DNA of 64,000 bases from Coriaria nepalensis. Lineage: Eukaryota; Streptophyta; Magnoliopsida; Cucurbitales; Coriariaceae. The position numbers and the translations under genes were made by a program. Shown here one piece after another: positions 1-11,159 of this stretch (position 1 is its first letter; each line of letters starts with the position of its first letter). A model generated the notes under the pieces. That model did not search any database, had not been told where the DNA came from, and worked only from the letters and a program-made list of their open reading frames with translations. The DNA lies in the NCBI GenBank assembly GCA_027186245.1, contig CP114487.1, forward strand, positions 5,761,001-5,825,000. The letters are read 5' to 3'.

Positions 1-446
1 TCAGTTCCTCTAATATATTCTAACATGATTTTACTCTTTCCTTCTAATTCGTTCTTCAATCTTTTCTTTCCTCTGTTATTCACTTGCAAGTTTCATAATT
101 GAAAAGCATCAAGTTTTGTTAAAATTGTTCTGTATTTACTCTCCCTTAACATATTCAAGCTTTAATCGTTTATTCTTTTTCAATGGTTGATAGATAATTA
201 TAATAGAAATACAAATTCATCTCGTTCTATATATTTTATTTGTATTTTATTTTCATTTCCTTTTGCAACGCATAAAGGAAAGTTATAAATCTGATGCCTA
301 TTGATTGAGTTATTGAGCCATTGAGCCATTGAGTAGAGGTCATAAACTTTTGTCTCTGACCTTTAATTTTGATGGCTCGAGGGGTACTCTTAAGACCTAT
401 TGAGTTATCTAGTATCGAGGCCCGAGACTTAATAAGCCGTTAATCT

Positions 447-556
447 AAACTTAAAACTATTAACACTAAACTCTAAATCATAAATCCTAGATACTAGACC
501 CTAAATTCTAAACCTTAGACTCTAAACAGTAAACCGTAAACCCTAAATCTTAATTA
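447..556. repeat. Degenerate telomere-like repeat tract
   Basis: The stretch is a run of imperfect 7-8 base units such as taaaccctaaat, ctaaattctaaacc and taaaccgtaaacc. These are variants of the plant telomere unit CCCTAAA. No perfect long array remains, so it is either an old interstitial telomeric relic or chance drift in AT-rich DNA. The rest of 1-1280 is AT-rich and shows no gene or recognisable element. Confidence 0.4.
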
Positions 557-1282
557 TAAATCTGCTTAAAGCCTAAGATACAAATTGTTCATAGTCTTAG
601 GATTATTAGGAGGAACATTGATAATCCGGATATACTATATCACATAGGTTATCTCTTAAATATTTAGGATGGTTGTTTTCATGATTATTAATGTTAGTAG
701 AACATTAGGATAAATATGTGAGTGGTTAGTAGAGACTAATGATACCAAACGTAACACTTGGATAATTCTCAATAATTATAATACTAAATGTTAATGATAA
801 TTATTTAGTGACTATTTTACATATGGTCATTGGACCTGAGATCACCATGGTATCTTATGTGCTGAGTTTTATACTTTGACATCATTCATATAAACCCTAG
901 CCAATGGTGAAATGGGTATAAGATATTGTACATGAAGATTGCGAGTGAGTTGTATACTCTATTGAACAATGAAATCAAATCCTTGTAAGGTAGTATGGTA
1001 TGAAAAGATTTATAGTAAATCCATTGTCGATGTTCATTAAAGATATAACAATTTATATGATTTGTCTATTAAGTTTTAACAGTTAAACCATGTCATAGGA
1101 TGAATCAGGACATTGGCTAGATGGAAGAATCATTGTTGTACAGTTATTAGTCACAACAAGTTCTTTTGAAAGATGCTTACTTCTCATCTGTTAGTTAGCC
1201 TTGATAATTTGCTAAAAATCAATCTTGGCTTGGAGGTTTAAGTTAATTAATCATGAGATAATTGAATTAATTGTTTAGCTTA

Positions 1283-1546
1283 AAAGATATTTTAAAGCTA
1301 AACAAATCTAAATATGAATTATATAAAATCATAAAGTGTTATGACATCCTTATATCGGTGTGGTGATATAGAACATAATCGGTTACACACATTAAAGTTC
1401 AAATGTAACTCAGTTAAAGATGTTTTAAAGCTAAACAAATCTAAATATGAATTATATAAAATTATAAAGTGTTATAACATCCTTATATCGGCATGATGTA
1501 GAACCTTATCGGTCACAAACATTAAAGTTCAAATGTAATTCAATTA
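1283..1546. repeat. 133-bp tandem duplication
   Basis: Two adjacent copies, about 1283-1415 and 1416-1546, share long identical blocks beginning gat(a/g)ttttaaagctaaacaaa and ending attaaagttcaaatgtaa. The second copy has small deletions. No coding potential is visible. Confidence 0.85.
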
Positions 1547-1559
1547 ATTTTTCTATAAG

Positions 1560-2060
1560 GATAAGAAAAACAAACCATTTTAATTTTATAGGTAAAATTA
1601 TGATTTGTCTTATAGTATGACTATAAGAGAAAAATTGTAAATTATTAATTTATTAAATATAATATTATATAACTCTACTAAAACAGCTAAATATGAAATT
1701 AATTTAATAATAAATTAATAGTTTTTATCGGGACTATTTATTTAATTATAAAAATATCCAAAAAGTCTATAATTAGCAATTAGACATTAAAAGGTCAATG
1801 TGCTAATTTGTTAATTTGATTTCATAGGCTAAATTAATTAAAATGTTGATTAAAATGGGATAAAGACCCATGACATGGTTGGCCATATGAATGGGTTTTA
1901 ACCCATTGTTTTCTTAATTGGATTAAGGAAACCTTTGATCAGGTTAACAGGTAATCAAGTCAAAATAACATGTTGATTTTTAGGAAACCTAGAACCTAAT
2001 GGAACATTATAAATACCCCATTAGGTCGGGCCAAAAATCATAGCGTTTCCGTCAAAAAAA
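1560..2060 (+). other. LTR-like AT-rich segment with TATA box
   Basis: The AT-rich segment ends in a TATA motif (2008-2015, TATAAATA) followed by a C-rich transcription-start-like sequence, as in plant retrotransposon LTRs. I could find neither LTR ends nor a primer-binding site, so the assignment rests on general appearance only. Confidence 0.25.
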
Positions 2061-2199
2061 CCTCCCGGCCTAAAGGAGGAAAAAACGAAACTTACAATAA
2101 AATATTAAAAATAAGAAAAAATAATTATTAAAATTACATCATAATCTATAATTTCTACTGGGGGATTGAACTATTTCCTACTTTATAATTAAGAGCTTC

Positions 2200-4195
2200 G
2201 TATTCAGATTCGAGATATAAATTATCAAATGCTCTGTACATTTCTTCTTGATTCGTTATTTGATGTTGGTTTTGCTGATTTGCACATTCCCAATTTCTAA
2301 TGCACGATAATATCTCAACCCATTTTAGGTGTTAATTTAGTTCTTCTATCAAAAATTATTCTCGCATCGATACTAAAGGCTGATCCTGAAGGCACTGTTG
2401 AGACGGGGACGGTCAAGACGTCATGTGCGAGTCGAGCTAATATAGGAAACTTTTTTGAATTACACTTCCACCATTGCAATATATTAAAGTCATCTTCATC
2501 CTCATCATCTGAGAATTCAAGATACTTTTAAAGCTCCCCGTATTATGAAGTACCACTACTTGAGTAACTCTTCTTCTTGTTGTAAATATTCCATATCGCC
2601 TTATTTGGTCATTCATTTTGTTGATCGGATCGTCGCGGTCGCATGTCGCTATACTTATTTTCATAAACAACATAAACTTCATGAAATTTTATATTTGCAT
2701 TAGCGATTAGTTAATCATAAGAAATATCTAATTTTCTTCCTATAAAAGAAACAACCTTACTAAAACTTTCATATTTAAGTCTAGGATCCAATAGAACTCT
2801 AAAGTAATACAAAAGCAGAATTTTTTTCCATTATTTTAGGTATTTTATTTCATATCTTCTATAATCGGTTTAAAAACAACAACATCATCATAAGCAGTAA
2901 ACATTTGAACAATATCAACAAATTGTGCAATAACTAATGGTGAAGTAAGATAATAAATACCAGATAAAATCATAGTAGACTCATAAAAAACTTTAGAAAT
3001 TTGTTAAATTTTTCAGCAGTATCCCAATCGTTTTCACGCAATACAGTAAATGTACCTTGTTTTAGATGTAAAAACATTGTAATCTCATTTTTATATGGAA
3101 TAGATTGTTGTAACATTATATAAGTTGAATTTCATCTTATGTCCATATCAAGTGCAAACTTCCGAGGTTTTTACCTGCATTCTTGCATAATTGTCTAAAT
3201 GCAGCTATATGAGCATTAGAGCTAACTATGAAAGCTAATACATCTCGAATATTTGTGATTTCATTCGTTACCAATTTCATACCTGCTTTGACAATGAGGT
3301 TTATTATGTGACAAGCACATTGTTGATGTAGAAATATTCCACCATTGTGCTCACTAAGCTGATCATCAAATAAAGATATTGCTTTCATATTTGCAGAAGC
3401 ATTATCCAATGTGATTGATATTATACGTTGTTTTATATCAAATTCATTCAAAACTTGCATAATAATATCATAAATATTTTTTGCATTATGTTAAGTCTCA
3501 ATAACTCTAAAACCTATGATTTTTTTTTTCATAGACCATTGATCATCTAAATAATGACTAACTACAGAAAAATAATCTTGCTTAAACATTGCACTCCAAA
3601 TATCAGACATTAATGCAATACTAACATGAGGTGAACCTAATTCTTTTTTTAAAGCATCATGTTGTTTTTTAAAACATGCTTCTATGTCACTTCTAGTTGT
3701 ATTTTTACTTACTCTCATATAGGAAGGACAATATGAGTCTCAAACAAAGTTTTCATAATATTCAGAGTCAACAAAACCAATAGGCAAATCAAAATAAGCA
3801 ATCAACTTAGCAAAATTATCTCTAGCTCTCATTTCGTTATATGACCACATAGAGAGTGAACCATTAGATTGAAAATTTAATTGAGTTTGAGACGTACCTA
3901 TACGGAGTGTGGGATCAGACATGCATTTATCTTTATGACGTTTTAAGTGGGTAGTTCCACTAGTCCCAGTAGCAGTTAGAGTCTTTTTACATACCTTACA
4001 TATATCATATTTTTTAATTTTACCGTATTCATTTGGCTTGTATAAATCGTCAAAACAAAGCCAAACTTTTGACGCTGTCTTCTTACATTTTGTAGAAGCA
4101 ACTGTACTCGGTGTAGTTGTTACTTCATCATCGAGATCGACCTCATTCTCGTGGACCTCGTCTATATTCGAAAAATTATTTTCGTCCAATTCCAT
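2200..4195 (-). pseudogene. hAT-family transposase (RICESLEEPER type), broken
   Basis: This encodes a cut-and-paste DNA transposase of the hAT superfamily, now inactive. Reading on the - strand from 4195, the first 151 codons hold a BED zinc finger (CKVC then HLKRHKDKC at about residues 75-110) behind an acidic N terminus. After a break, 3718-3491 encodes the first catalytic block (SDIWSA). 3460-3137 encodes the second block (ITLDNASANM) and the CACH motif typical of hAT proteins. A more decayed linker follows, with a recognisable DPRLK block. At about 2450-2300 lies the C-terminal dimerisation domain (VLTVPVSTVPSGSAFS), in which the usual SESAFS glutamate is glycine. Stops and frameshifts separate the blocks, and the frame ends where the family continues with VEAL. 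Family membership is secure; element ends were not located. Confidence 0.88.
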
Positions 4196-4278
4196 ATATC
4201 ATGTACTATAAAATGGAAAATCTGGCTGGCTTCCGAAATCATGTATATTATCCAAGTTATCCATTTTATATGTTAATA

Positions 4279-4286
<8 letters not shown>

Positions 4287-4318
<32 letters not shown>
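4287..4318. repeat. (AT)n microsatellite
   Basis: There are about 16 uninterrupted AT dinucleotides preceded by an A run, upstream of the hAT transposase start on the - strand. Confidence 0.95.
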
Positions 4319-4321
<3 letters not shown>

Positions 4322-4539
4322 TATTAATATTTGTTACAATTCGGAAGATAAAATTTACAAAAAATTATTATAATAATAAAGATTAAAACACATTATAATA
4401 AAATAGAAAAATTGAACCAACCTGAAATCTGATTTTGGAACTTGAGAGTTGAGAGTTAAGACTATAATCAAGTTTTAGGAATTGTAAAATTGATAATTGA
4501 GACTTTAAATTAGTAAAAAAAATAAATAGAGAAAAATTG

Positions 4540-4715
4540 AGAGTTGAAAGATGATTTTTTGAGTTGTGAATTATGATTTATGAAGATAATTTGAGGGGGT
4601 AGTTATAGGAAAAATAATGAAGAGGAAAAATAATAGAGTTGAGAGATGATTTTTGAATTGTGATTTATGAAAATAATTTGAGGGGGTATTTATAGAAAAA
4701 AATAATAAAGAGGGA
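4540..4715. repeat. 87-bp tandem duplication in hAT promoter region
   Basis: Two adjacent copies are anchored by ttgagggggtagttatag (4591) and ttgagggggtatttatag (4678), each followed by aaaaataatgaagagg-like sequence. On the - strand each copy carries a TATA-box region. In the copy nearer the gene it is mutated (CTATAACTACC); in the distal copy it is intact (CTATAAATACC). Confidence 0.75.
4681..4695 (-). promoter_or_regulatory. TATA-box region of the hAT transposase gene
   Basis: Read on the - strand this is CTATAAATACCCCCT, a TATA box followed by a C run and then ATTT/CAA-rich leader sequence. This form is common ahead of plant hAT transposase genes. It lies about 490 bases upstream of the transposase ATG at 4195. 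Confidence 0.5.
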
Positions 4716-4766
4716 AAAATTAAAAAAAAAAAAAAATTTAGAGCATGGAGCCGTTGCTCCCTGTTC

Positions 4767-4797
4767 ACCCGCGGGTAGCCCGCATACCCGCGGGCTA
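4767..4797. repeat. CG-rich palindromes, probable hAT subterminal region
   Basis: CCCGCGGG occurs at the start of this segment. The arms TAGCCCGC (4776-4783) and GCGGGCTA (4790-4797) form an inverted pair. It is an island of CG in AT-rich DNA, just outside the hAT promoter. hAT ends often carry clustered CCCG/CGGG motifs where transposase binds; that role is inferred here. Confidence 0.45.
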
Positions 4798-4824
4798 ATC
4801 TTGGCTCATTTTTAAAAACTCATG

Positions 4825-6143
4825 TTTATATCAACTGGATCTTTTGATTCACTCGTCACTGTTTGTTTGTAAAATGGGCTAGAGACTTTTGTTTTGGAGG
4901 TTCATTGGACAAGCGGCTGAAAACATGATTTATTAGTTTCCTTAAGGGTTAATTCTGCAACTGAATGGTTTTGAGCTCAAATTTATAATTAAGTTATAAA
5001 TTGACCGTTCATCGGTGGATTAATGGTACTTTAGGATAAAAAGATAAATAGAGGGGTAAAATGGTAATTTTGACTAACCTTAATTATGAAATAATTATTA
5101 GAGGATTAAATTGCATGTAATGATAATATCAATGGACTACTAAGATTGCTCAGTAATTTGTTCTATAATTGCAATAGTACAATCTCATATTTTTTTATAA
5201 AATAACATTGAGATTAATAAATGAAATTTATTAGATTAAAGAGTTTAATTAATAATCTAATTTATTGAAACTTGAAATTATGAGTTCATGTTGTCCAGGT
5301 CGCCTCTATAAAACTATGTATAGAGTAAGAGTGACATAAAGGTAAAGAAAATGTTTATTAGTAAAGAAAATAATTTTTTGGGGCAAATGTATAATTATAA
5401 AATAATTGGTGTTGATTAGTTAATTGGAGAATTAATTAATTAAAAGACGTATTTAAATATTATTTTAATATATAGGGTTTTTGAAATATACTATATATAA
5501 AATATTAATATATTTCATTTTGAATTAAATATGTTGTATAATATTAAATTGTTATGAGATATTAATTTAATATTATGATTAGGAAAGTCAAATTTAAATT
5601 GGTTTGAAAAACTAATTTAATATTCAAATAAAATATGATTTAGTTAAAAATAGATAAAATTCTATTTTAAATTAGTTTTGACTAAATCAAAGAGATTACT
5701 AAAATTAATTTAAATCAAAGAGAATCACTCAAGATTTTGTTATTATTTAATATTGAGTTTGAATTATTAATTCAAATAAATTTAAAGTAATTAAATTAAA
5801 ATTAATGTTACATATAAATCCTAATAGAATTCTATAAATAAATCATATTCTAATTATTTAGAAGAAGAGAAAATACGAGAAAGAATGGAGATCACCAAAA
5901 ATAAAATCTTGTCATCTCTACATACCCACACACATCGTAGTGTATTGAGAATCGACTTGGAAGATCGTGGTGTAAGTCTTAATGGTTGACTTGCGTAGAC
6001 TAAGGTGTGATTCTTCAATTTGGTGTTTAAGATTAATTTATGTATATATAAAGGATTGCTAACATGTTCTTTAGAAAATTTTTATTACAAAGCGGGATGA
6101 ACAATCACTTCTGCTGGCAACTTTTTAAACTCGATTCCCAACA
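4825..6143 (+). mobile_element. Copia LTR, 5'-truncated
   Basis: This sequence is the reverse complement, at roughly three-quarters identity by eye, of the inner three-quarters of the complete LTR at 50116-51899. Shared blocks include aaattgaccgttca, ggaggttcattgg and the terminal region ending cccaaca. It ends in CCCAACA at 6143, directly followed by a tRNA-iMet-type primer-binding site. That identifies it as a 5' LTR in + orientation. About 465 bases of its 5' end are missing next to the hAT element. Confidence 0.85.
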
Positions 6144-6144
6144 A

Positions 6145-6160
6145 TTGGTACTAGAGCAGT
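6145..6160 (+). promoter_or_regulatory. Retrotransposon primer-binding site (initiator Met tRNA type)
   Basis: TTGGTACTAGAGCAG immediately follows the LTR end. It resembles the common Copia site TGGTATCAGAGC, which pairs with the 3' end of initiator methionine tRNA and primes reverse transcription. Confidence 0.8.
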
Positions 6161-8055
6161 CTTTATATATATATAGATTAATCACTATGCAGGATTTTTG
6201 TATTTTCATATTTATGAGATATGTATGTTGCATGGATATTTATGTTATTTAAATGTATAGTTGATATAATAGATTGTTAATTATATGGTGATTTTGGGTT
6301 AGCAACTTCATTATTTTTTTTTCTCTAGATGTTGTGTAAGCCATTATGGGGCATAAGATTTTTTGTATAATCTTTTTTTTATTCTAATATTCTGCATGAT
6401 AGGGAGGAAGAAGAAGCCCCACGACGGGGCTCCATGGACGATAACTAGTTGTGGTGGTGAGGCCACCCTCGCTGCGCCACACGGCTAGGTCGGGGGATAG
6501 TCCTGCAACTACAAGGGCTGCCGCAGGCTGCGTGATGGCCAATTCTAGTCGCGGGAACTGTCCCACAACCCAAGGCTGCTGGTCAGACCAGCGGCTGTCC
6601 CAATCGCTGGCTCCAGCAAGTGTGTGCAACTGCCTGCGGCTTACCCTAGGGGGGGGGGGGGGTTTCTACCGATTTCGGCCCGTGGTGCTCTAACGAATTA
6701 GGTCATGGGTTCGACCTATGACTCGGCCAGTCAATGGGTTTTACCCATTTATTTGTGGCCTAAAATAATGTATTTTAAGCCCATTAACTAAATTTTGGAT
6801 TTTTTGAAAAACTAAATAGCTTGTTCGATTTGACCCGAAAAGTCCAATAGACCAAAAAAAGTTTAGGCCCAATTGGAAATAATTAAGTTAAGTATTTAAT
6901 TGGGGTTAGAAAAATTATTTTTTTAGGGATTATAGAATTGGGCTTAATTTAAAGAATTACCAATTGGACTTAGATTCAAGATAGAACAAGTTTAGGGAAG
7001 ATTGTCAGATTTGAAGCCTTTACTTAATTTTTATTTCTTTATTTATTTGTAGTTTCCCAAAGGTTTTAATTTTTATAAATACCCAAAATTACCATGTCCA
7101 TTATCTATTTATTTATTTTGATTGATTTGATTGATAATATATTCATGCACTAGTCAATTACATACCATACATGAATACCCCACACAGTTTTATTTTAAAT
7201 TCTTATGAGTAGAAACATGATTTATTAGAATTGTCATATATGTTTATGTGATTTATTTGGTGAAATTAATCACATTAGTGGATCAAGTTTTAAAGAATTA
7301 AACTTGGAAATCAAACCTAATAAAAGCACACGGCCTTCAATAATCAACTTCGTTAAAAAGAGTTTTATTAAAGTTTTATGAATATAATTAGTCTATTATT
7401 TATAAATTATGTTCAGCTAAGAAAATTAGGCTCATATTAAGATATGAATTTTAAAGGTTTGAATTAAACCTACGCCCAATAAGATTGGTATTTATAATTA
7501 ATAAGATGATATTCATTGGTTAATTAACTAGTAATTAATTAAGAATTAATTTATTAGTCTTATTTGAAAACATTGGATGTTTTATGAAAACAAATGTTAT
7601 AAAATAGTGAGTGGGAGAAGGTTGATATGATAGTATAACTTATGTTTTCCATTAATAGTACAATACCATGAGATATGGAAAGGGCCCTGAGACGGTTTTG
7701 TTTTTGTCCCCCTAAGGAAGGTTTCAAACCATATAACAAGGTTGACTTCTTAAGAAGATAGGAAAAAGTGATGTATTTCGAACTTGACTGACCCGAAGGT
7801 GGCAACATTCTAGTTAAGTCATGGATTCCGAAATAATGGGTTACACTCACAAAGACATAGTTAAGCTTCAAGCGGTTAATTGTGTGTTGACTAAATAAAT
7901 GGTAATTTATTCATTTAGGTATCGAAGTTTTAGTTATTGACATCCCTTGCTTGGCAGCAGTGGGCGCAAAACTACTTTATGTTGCTTAATCGAAGTCTAT
8001 TGGCACTTCATCAATGATGTTTAACATAGTCTATCATTGTGGAGTTTTATTAAGT
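6161..8055 (+). mobile_element. Copia untranslated leader and gag-proximal remnant
   Basis: This continues the element after the primer-binding site. A GC-rich leader (6400-6720) contains repeated gccccacgacggggct-type dyads and a 14-G run (6649-6662). It is followed by AT-rich sequence with blocks (ccctaaggaaggtttcaaac, gggttacactcacaaag, tctatcattgtggagtttta) that I recall from plant Copia leaders. I found no intact gag reading frame. Short open frames in the GC-rich part on both strands look like chance. Confidence 0.5.
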
Positions 8056-9473
8056 TAAGTAGATGACACAAATGACTCCATGGAGTCGGGGTCTATAGAT
8101 TATGCCACTTTTGTGTTAGAATCGGAGTCTGCGGATGATATAACTTCCTTCATTGAGTCATTATCTAGCACCGTAGATGAGAAAATGGCTTTCACTTCAT
8201 CAGATGCTGAAGTTGAATTGGTTTCAGTTACTAAGACATCTATGATTGCCAAAGAGGATGGATGTCATCCCCAATCACTAATCATTTTGATAAGATATCC
8301 AAAAGCTTTTTGTCTTTGTAGATGGCGAGGAGACAAAAAAGGAGTGAGTTATATCGAAAATATTGAGTTCTCGCGTCATCCAGATTCTATCATCGAGTTC
8401 TCTTTGGTTGTCTTCCTTTGCATAGCAGCTTTAGGAATGTATCCTTAAGTTACCAATCAGGGTAGATTTCAATACTCATTGGTAAATTAGGCAGATAAGA
8501 TATCTTTTCATCCATCAAGACTCCTTTTTACTAGGTAGGTCAGACCTTTCCCCGGAGACTATTGTTGGTAAGGGAGACCCATAATGGGAAATATCATAAG
8601 ACCTTTCCAAGTACCAAGGCACACCAATTAACAAGAAAAGGGATATCTGACCAAGGTCCCCTTCTCACTCTCAATGGGAAATATCTAATACTTAACATAG
8701 CCAAGTCGAAGACCACTTTCTCTTCATCAATCATCTGCTAGCACTTAAGAGAATTAGATAATTGGGCTATCACTTCAGCTTTTTGTGCCGCTGAATTTGA
8801 TGAACATAAATAAGATGTGGAAAGTTGGCAAAGAAGCTATGCTACAACATCTTTCCTAAGGAAGACTTCTGGTCTTTCGCCAGTAATAATTATACCAATT
8901 TTAACTAGGTAGCCTCCCTCCAACAAAAAAGAAGGGAGCTGACATAGGAACAAGAAGATCCACCCCTCATATTGAAGGAATATGGAGAACCGTTCTTTTT
9001 AAAGGAATTGACAAGACAAAGAAAGCATTAATCATGGATACATGATAGAAGGAATTGGTTTATTTTAACATTTCACCTCCAAGAAGTGTAGATTTATTTC
9101 AATCATTATTTTCTTTCTATCTGGATTAATGTATCTTTCTCCTAGGACTGAGAGCCTTAATATTAAAAAAAATCAAATCGCACAATCTCTATAATAAGTG
9201 AATGCCTCTTTTTCCCTTGTTGTCAAAATTATTCGTAATAAGATATTGTCTACAATTGAAAAGGTTTTATCAATAAAATTTTCCTCAACTAAGAAGAAAA
9301 TTAGTCAAAGCCTTAACATAAGTGAGAGAAATTTCAAGAAGCGAGACAGGATCGTAGGCTAGATTCTGGCTATCCAGCATACAATATAAAAGAAGAATGA
9401 GGTCATTAAAGTACTTCTTTACTCTTTCTTATTCTTAGGAGAATTACCCCACTTTCGAAATAGCTGCAAAGCT

Positions 9474-9518
9474 GGCATGCTGATCCGCGATTACTGATTA
9501 CTAGCGATTCCAACGAAT
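9474..9518 (-). rRNA. rrn18: Mitochondrial small-subunit rRNA fragment (rrn18)
   Basis: The segment ggcatgctgatccgcgatta with ctagcgattccaac is the antisense of the conserved 3' part of small-subunit rRNA. It is interrupted by a short duplication (gattactgattacta). Only about 45 bases remain, so this is a non-functional relic. Confidence 0.75.
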
Positions 9519-9618
9519 TAAAGGCTAATGGCCTTAACTACTTAAACGAATCAATCTACCGCTTCTCCTATTCTCTACTTTAGTAAAAGGAGGGTCTTGT
9601 TATATATGTATTAACATA

Positions 9619-9677
9619 ATGCTCATAACTTCCCTCTAGACCTACCTACTATTGAAGCTCCGTCTATCAATGGATAA
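9619..9677 (+). pseudogene. psbA: psbA 3' end fragment (photosystem II D1 C terminus)
   Basis: The frame encodes NAHNFPLDLPTIEAPSING and a TAA stop at 9675-9677. The D1 protein C terminus normally reads LDLAAIEAPSTNG, so a few substitutions have accumulated. The downstream sequence continues exactly as the psbA-trnH spacer of plastid DNA. It is only the last 19 codons and cannot be functional. Confidence 0.88.
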
Positions 9678-9712
9678 CACTTATGTCTTAGTATATACGA
9701 GTTCTTGAAAGT

Positions 9713-9769
9713 AAAGGAGCAATATCAATCTATTGTTTTCTCAGTCAAGAAGGTTGGTATTGCTCCTTT
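9713..9769 (+). terminator. psbA 3' UTR stem-loop
   Basis: AAAGGAGCAATA at 9713 and its complement TATTGCTCCTTT ending at 9769 form the well-known hairpin after psbA. In chloroplasts this hairpin stabilises the mRNA 3' end. Here it is a relic. Confidence 0.85.
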
Positions 9770-9833
9770 ATTATTTATTTTGTGTGCAAATTTAACTCTT
9801 ATTTTATTTTTTTTATTTGTACATGGTCTAGGG

Positions 9834-9907
9834 GTGGATGTAGCCAACTTGCTCAAGGCAATGGATTGTGAATCCACCATGCATGGGTTCAATTCCCATC
9901 GTTCGCC
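9834..9907 (+). tRNA. trnH-GUG: tRNA-His (GUG), plastid type
   Basis: The 74-base gene has the anticodon-loop sequence GATTGTGAATC with anticodon GTG. The T-arm is TGGGTTCAATTCCCA and the acceptor end is CGTTCGCC. It matches plastid trnH-GUG with changes in the acceptor stem, the D-arm and the T-stem. The T-stem changes occur on both sides (ATGGG/CCCAT), so pairing is kept. It follows the psbA tail by the normal psbA-trnH spacer arrangement. It probably came via mitochondrial DNA and is presumably silent in the nucleus. Confidence 0.85.
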
Positions 9908-10941
9908 CATAAATCTAACTAAAAAAATGAATACTGAAACAAATTGATTATAAAGAGAAGAAACAAATTTGATTTTCTATCCTATTTACTATGGCTCTGG
10001 TATGCCCATTACAATTTTTACTGCCTAATAACCAATTTGGTCCTAAGGTATGGAATAACTAGTTACACCAAAGAAGGTAAGGTACGTACTCAACGTTCTA
10101 ATAAAGAACTTTTAGGAAGATACTAAAGTGACTCGACCGAACTTTTGTCTCAAATGGAGCATCTTTTATTTCGTTTCCTTTTTTATCAGATAGGAGGCAA
10201 AAGAAGACTTTCGCTAAACAAGAGACAGCTTCACAAGAAAACTCTATTCCAAACCAGATAGCTTCCTTTCCTCAGCTCATAGAACTTCACTGGCTTAACA
10301 GGTTAGAATAAGACTGATTGATTCGTCTTCTTCGGGCAAGTACCAAGACAGAGATGATATTTACCGCGGATTCTACGCACAGTTTCATTCCCTCTATTCC
10401 CCCTCTTCTTCATCTCTCTTAGTTTGATCTGTGCTGTGTAACTTTTTTCGAAAAAGGACGGACTTTGCCCTACTAAAATGGATCCTCTCCTACTGAAGAA
10501 ATTCTGTCTTTCTTTATTCACTAGTCATCCCCTAACTTAGCTGAATGGTTACCGGCTTCGCGAGACCATTCCTAAGACAGGAGATTCTACTTGTAAATGT
10601 GCTTACTCCTTTTCTTACACAGCTGATCTTGGACTTGCAAGACTGATTGCAACCGGTCTTCCTGATTAGCTATTCTTCCTCTACCCGGGGAGAGAGGGCG
10701 AATCAAGAAGAGGTGGGTGAATCGAAGACTTAAATTCCACTAGTCAAATCACCCTATAGGGGAGGCAACTCACCAACTACACTTTCTCTGCCTTCGAGAA
10801 GGTTAAGACTCTCTTTATTGAGCGAGACTCTACCTAGATCTAAAGAATTCACCAAAGAGCCATCATTTTTTCTAGCTCCCCCTTTGAATTTTCAATTCCT
10901 CCTCTTCGTTCGACTTAGGTGGACTAATCATTTTTTTCACA

Positions 10942-11155
10942 GGATTTCTCGTTACTCATGTCAGCATTCTCACTTCTGATATCTCCAGGTGTTGTCACCA
11001 AAAACCTTCCCCGATTGACAGAACGTCCCGCTACTGACACTTGAAAAAGCAGCTTTCAAGGTCTCGTCGCTTCGGTGAATCACTTGAGCCCTGATACATT
11101 TTCGGTGCCATGGAGCTAGACCAGTGAGCTATTACGCTTTCTTCAAAGGATGCTT
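10942..11155 (-). rRNA. rrn26: Mitochondrial large-subunit rRNA fragment (rrn26)
   Basis: On the + strand it reads ctcgttactcatgtcagcat, ccagtgagctattacgcttt and cttcaaaggatg. These are antisense to conserved parts of large-subunit rRNA as found in plant mitochondria. About 210 bases are preserved with few visible changes. The gene is truncated at both ends. Confidence 0.85.
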
Positions 11156-11159
11156 AGAA

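Larger units (their letters stand above)
8060..11155. other. Nuclear insertion of mitochondrial DNA (NUMT)
   Basis: The block is visibly less AT-rich than its flanks. It carries four organelle markers described separately: an antisense mitochondrial rrn18 piece, a psbA 3' end with its hairpin, a plastid-derived trnH(GUG), and an antisense rrn26 piece. Plant mitochondria commonly harbour plastid-derived trnH with psbA flanks, so a mitochondrial donor explains all four together. The right edge is sharp, where rrn26 homology stops at about 11155 and AT-rich DNA resumes. The left edge is uncertain (8060-8480). No intact protein gene is recognised in it. Confidence 0.8.

Noticed and set aside
2005..4825. 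Clean hAT insertion into one LTR
   Set aside because: I looked for the missing first 465 bases of the 4825-6143 LTR to the left of the hAT element and did not find them, so a simple insertion cannot be claimed.
6384..6693. Overlapping frames on both strands in a GC-rich island
   Set aside because: The island is the leader of a Copia element with dyad repeats; neither frame resembles gag or any known protein.
8080..8448. 122-codon open frame
   Set aside because: No recognisable family, and it lies at the edge of a mitochondrial insertion among non-coding organelle sequence. Length alone is not evidence.
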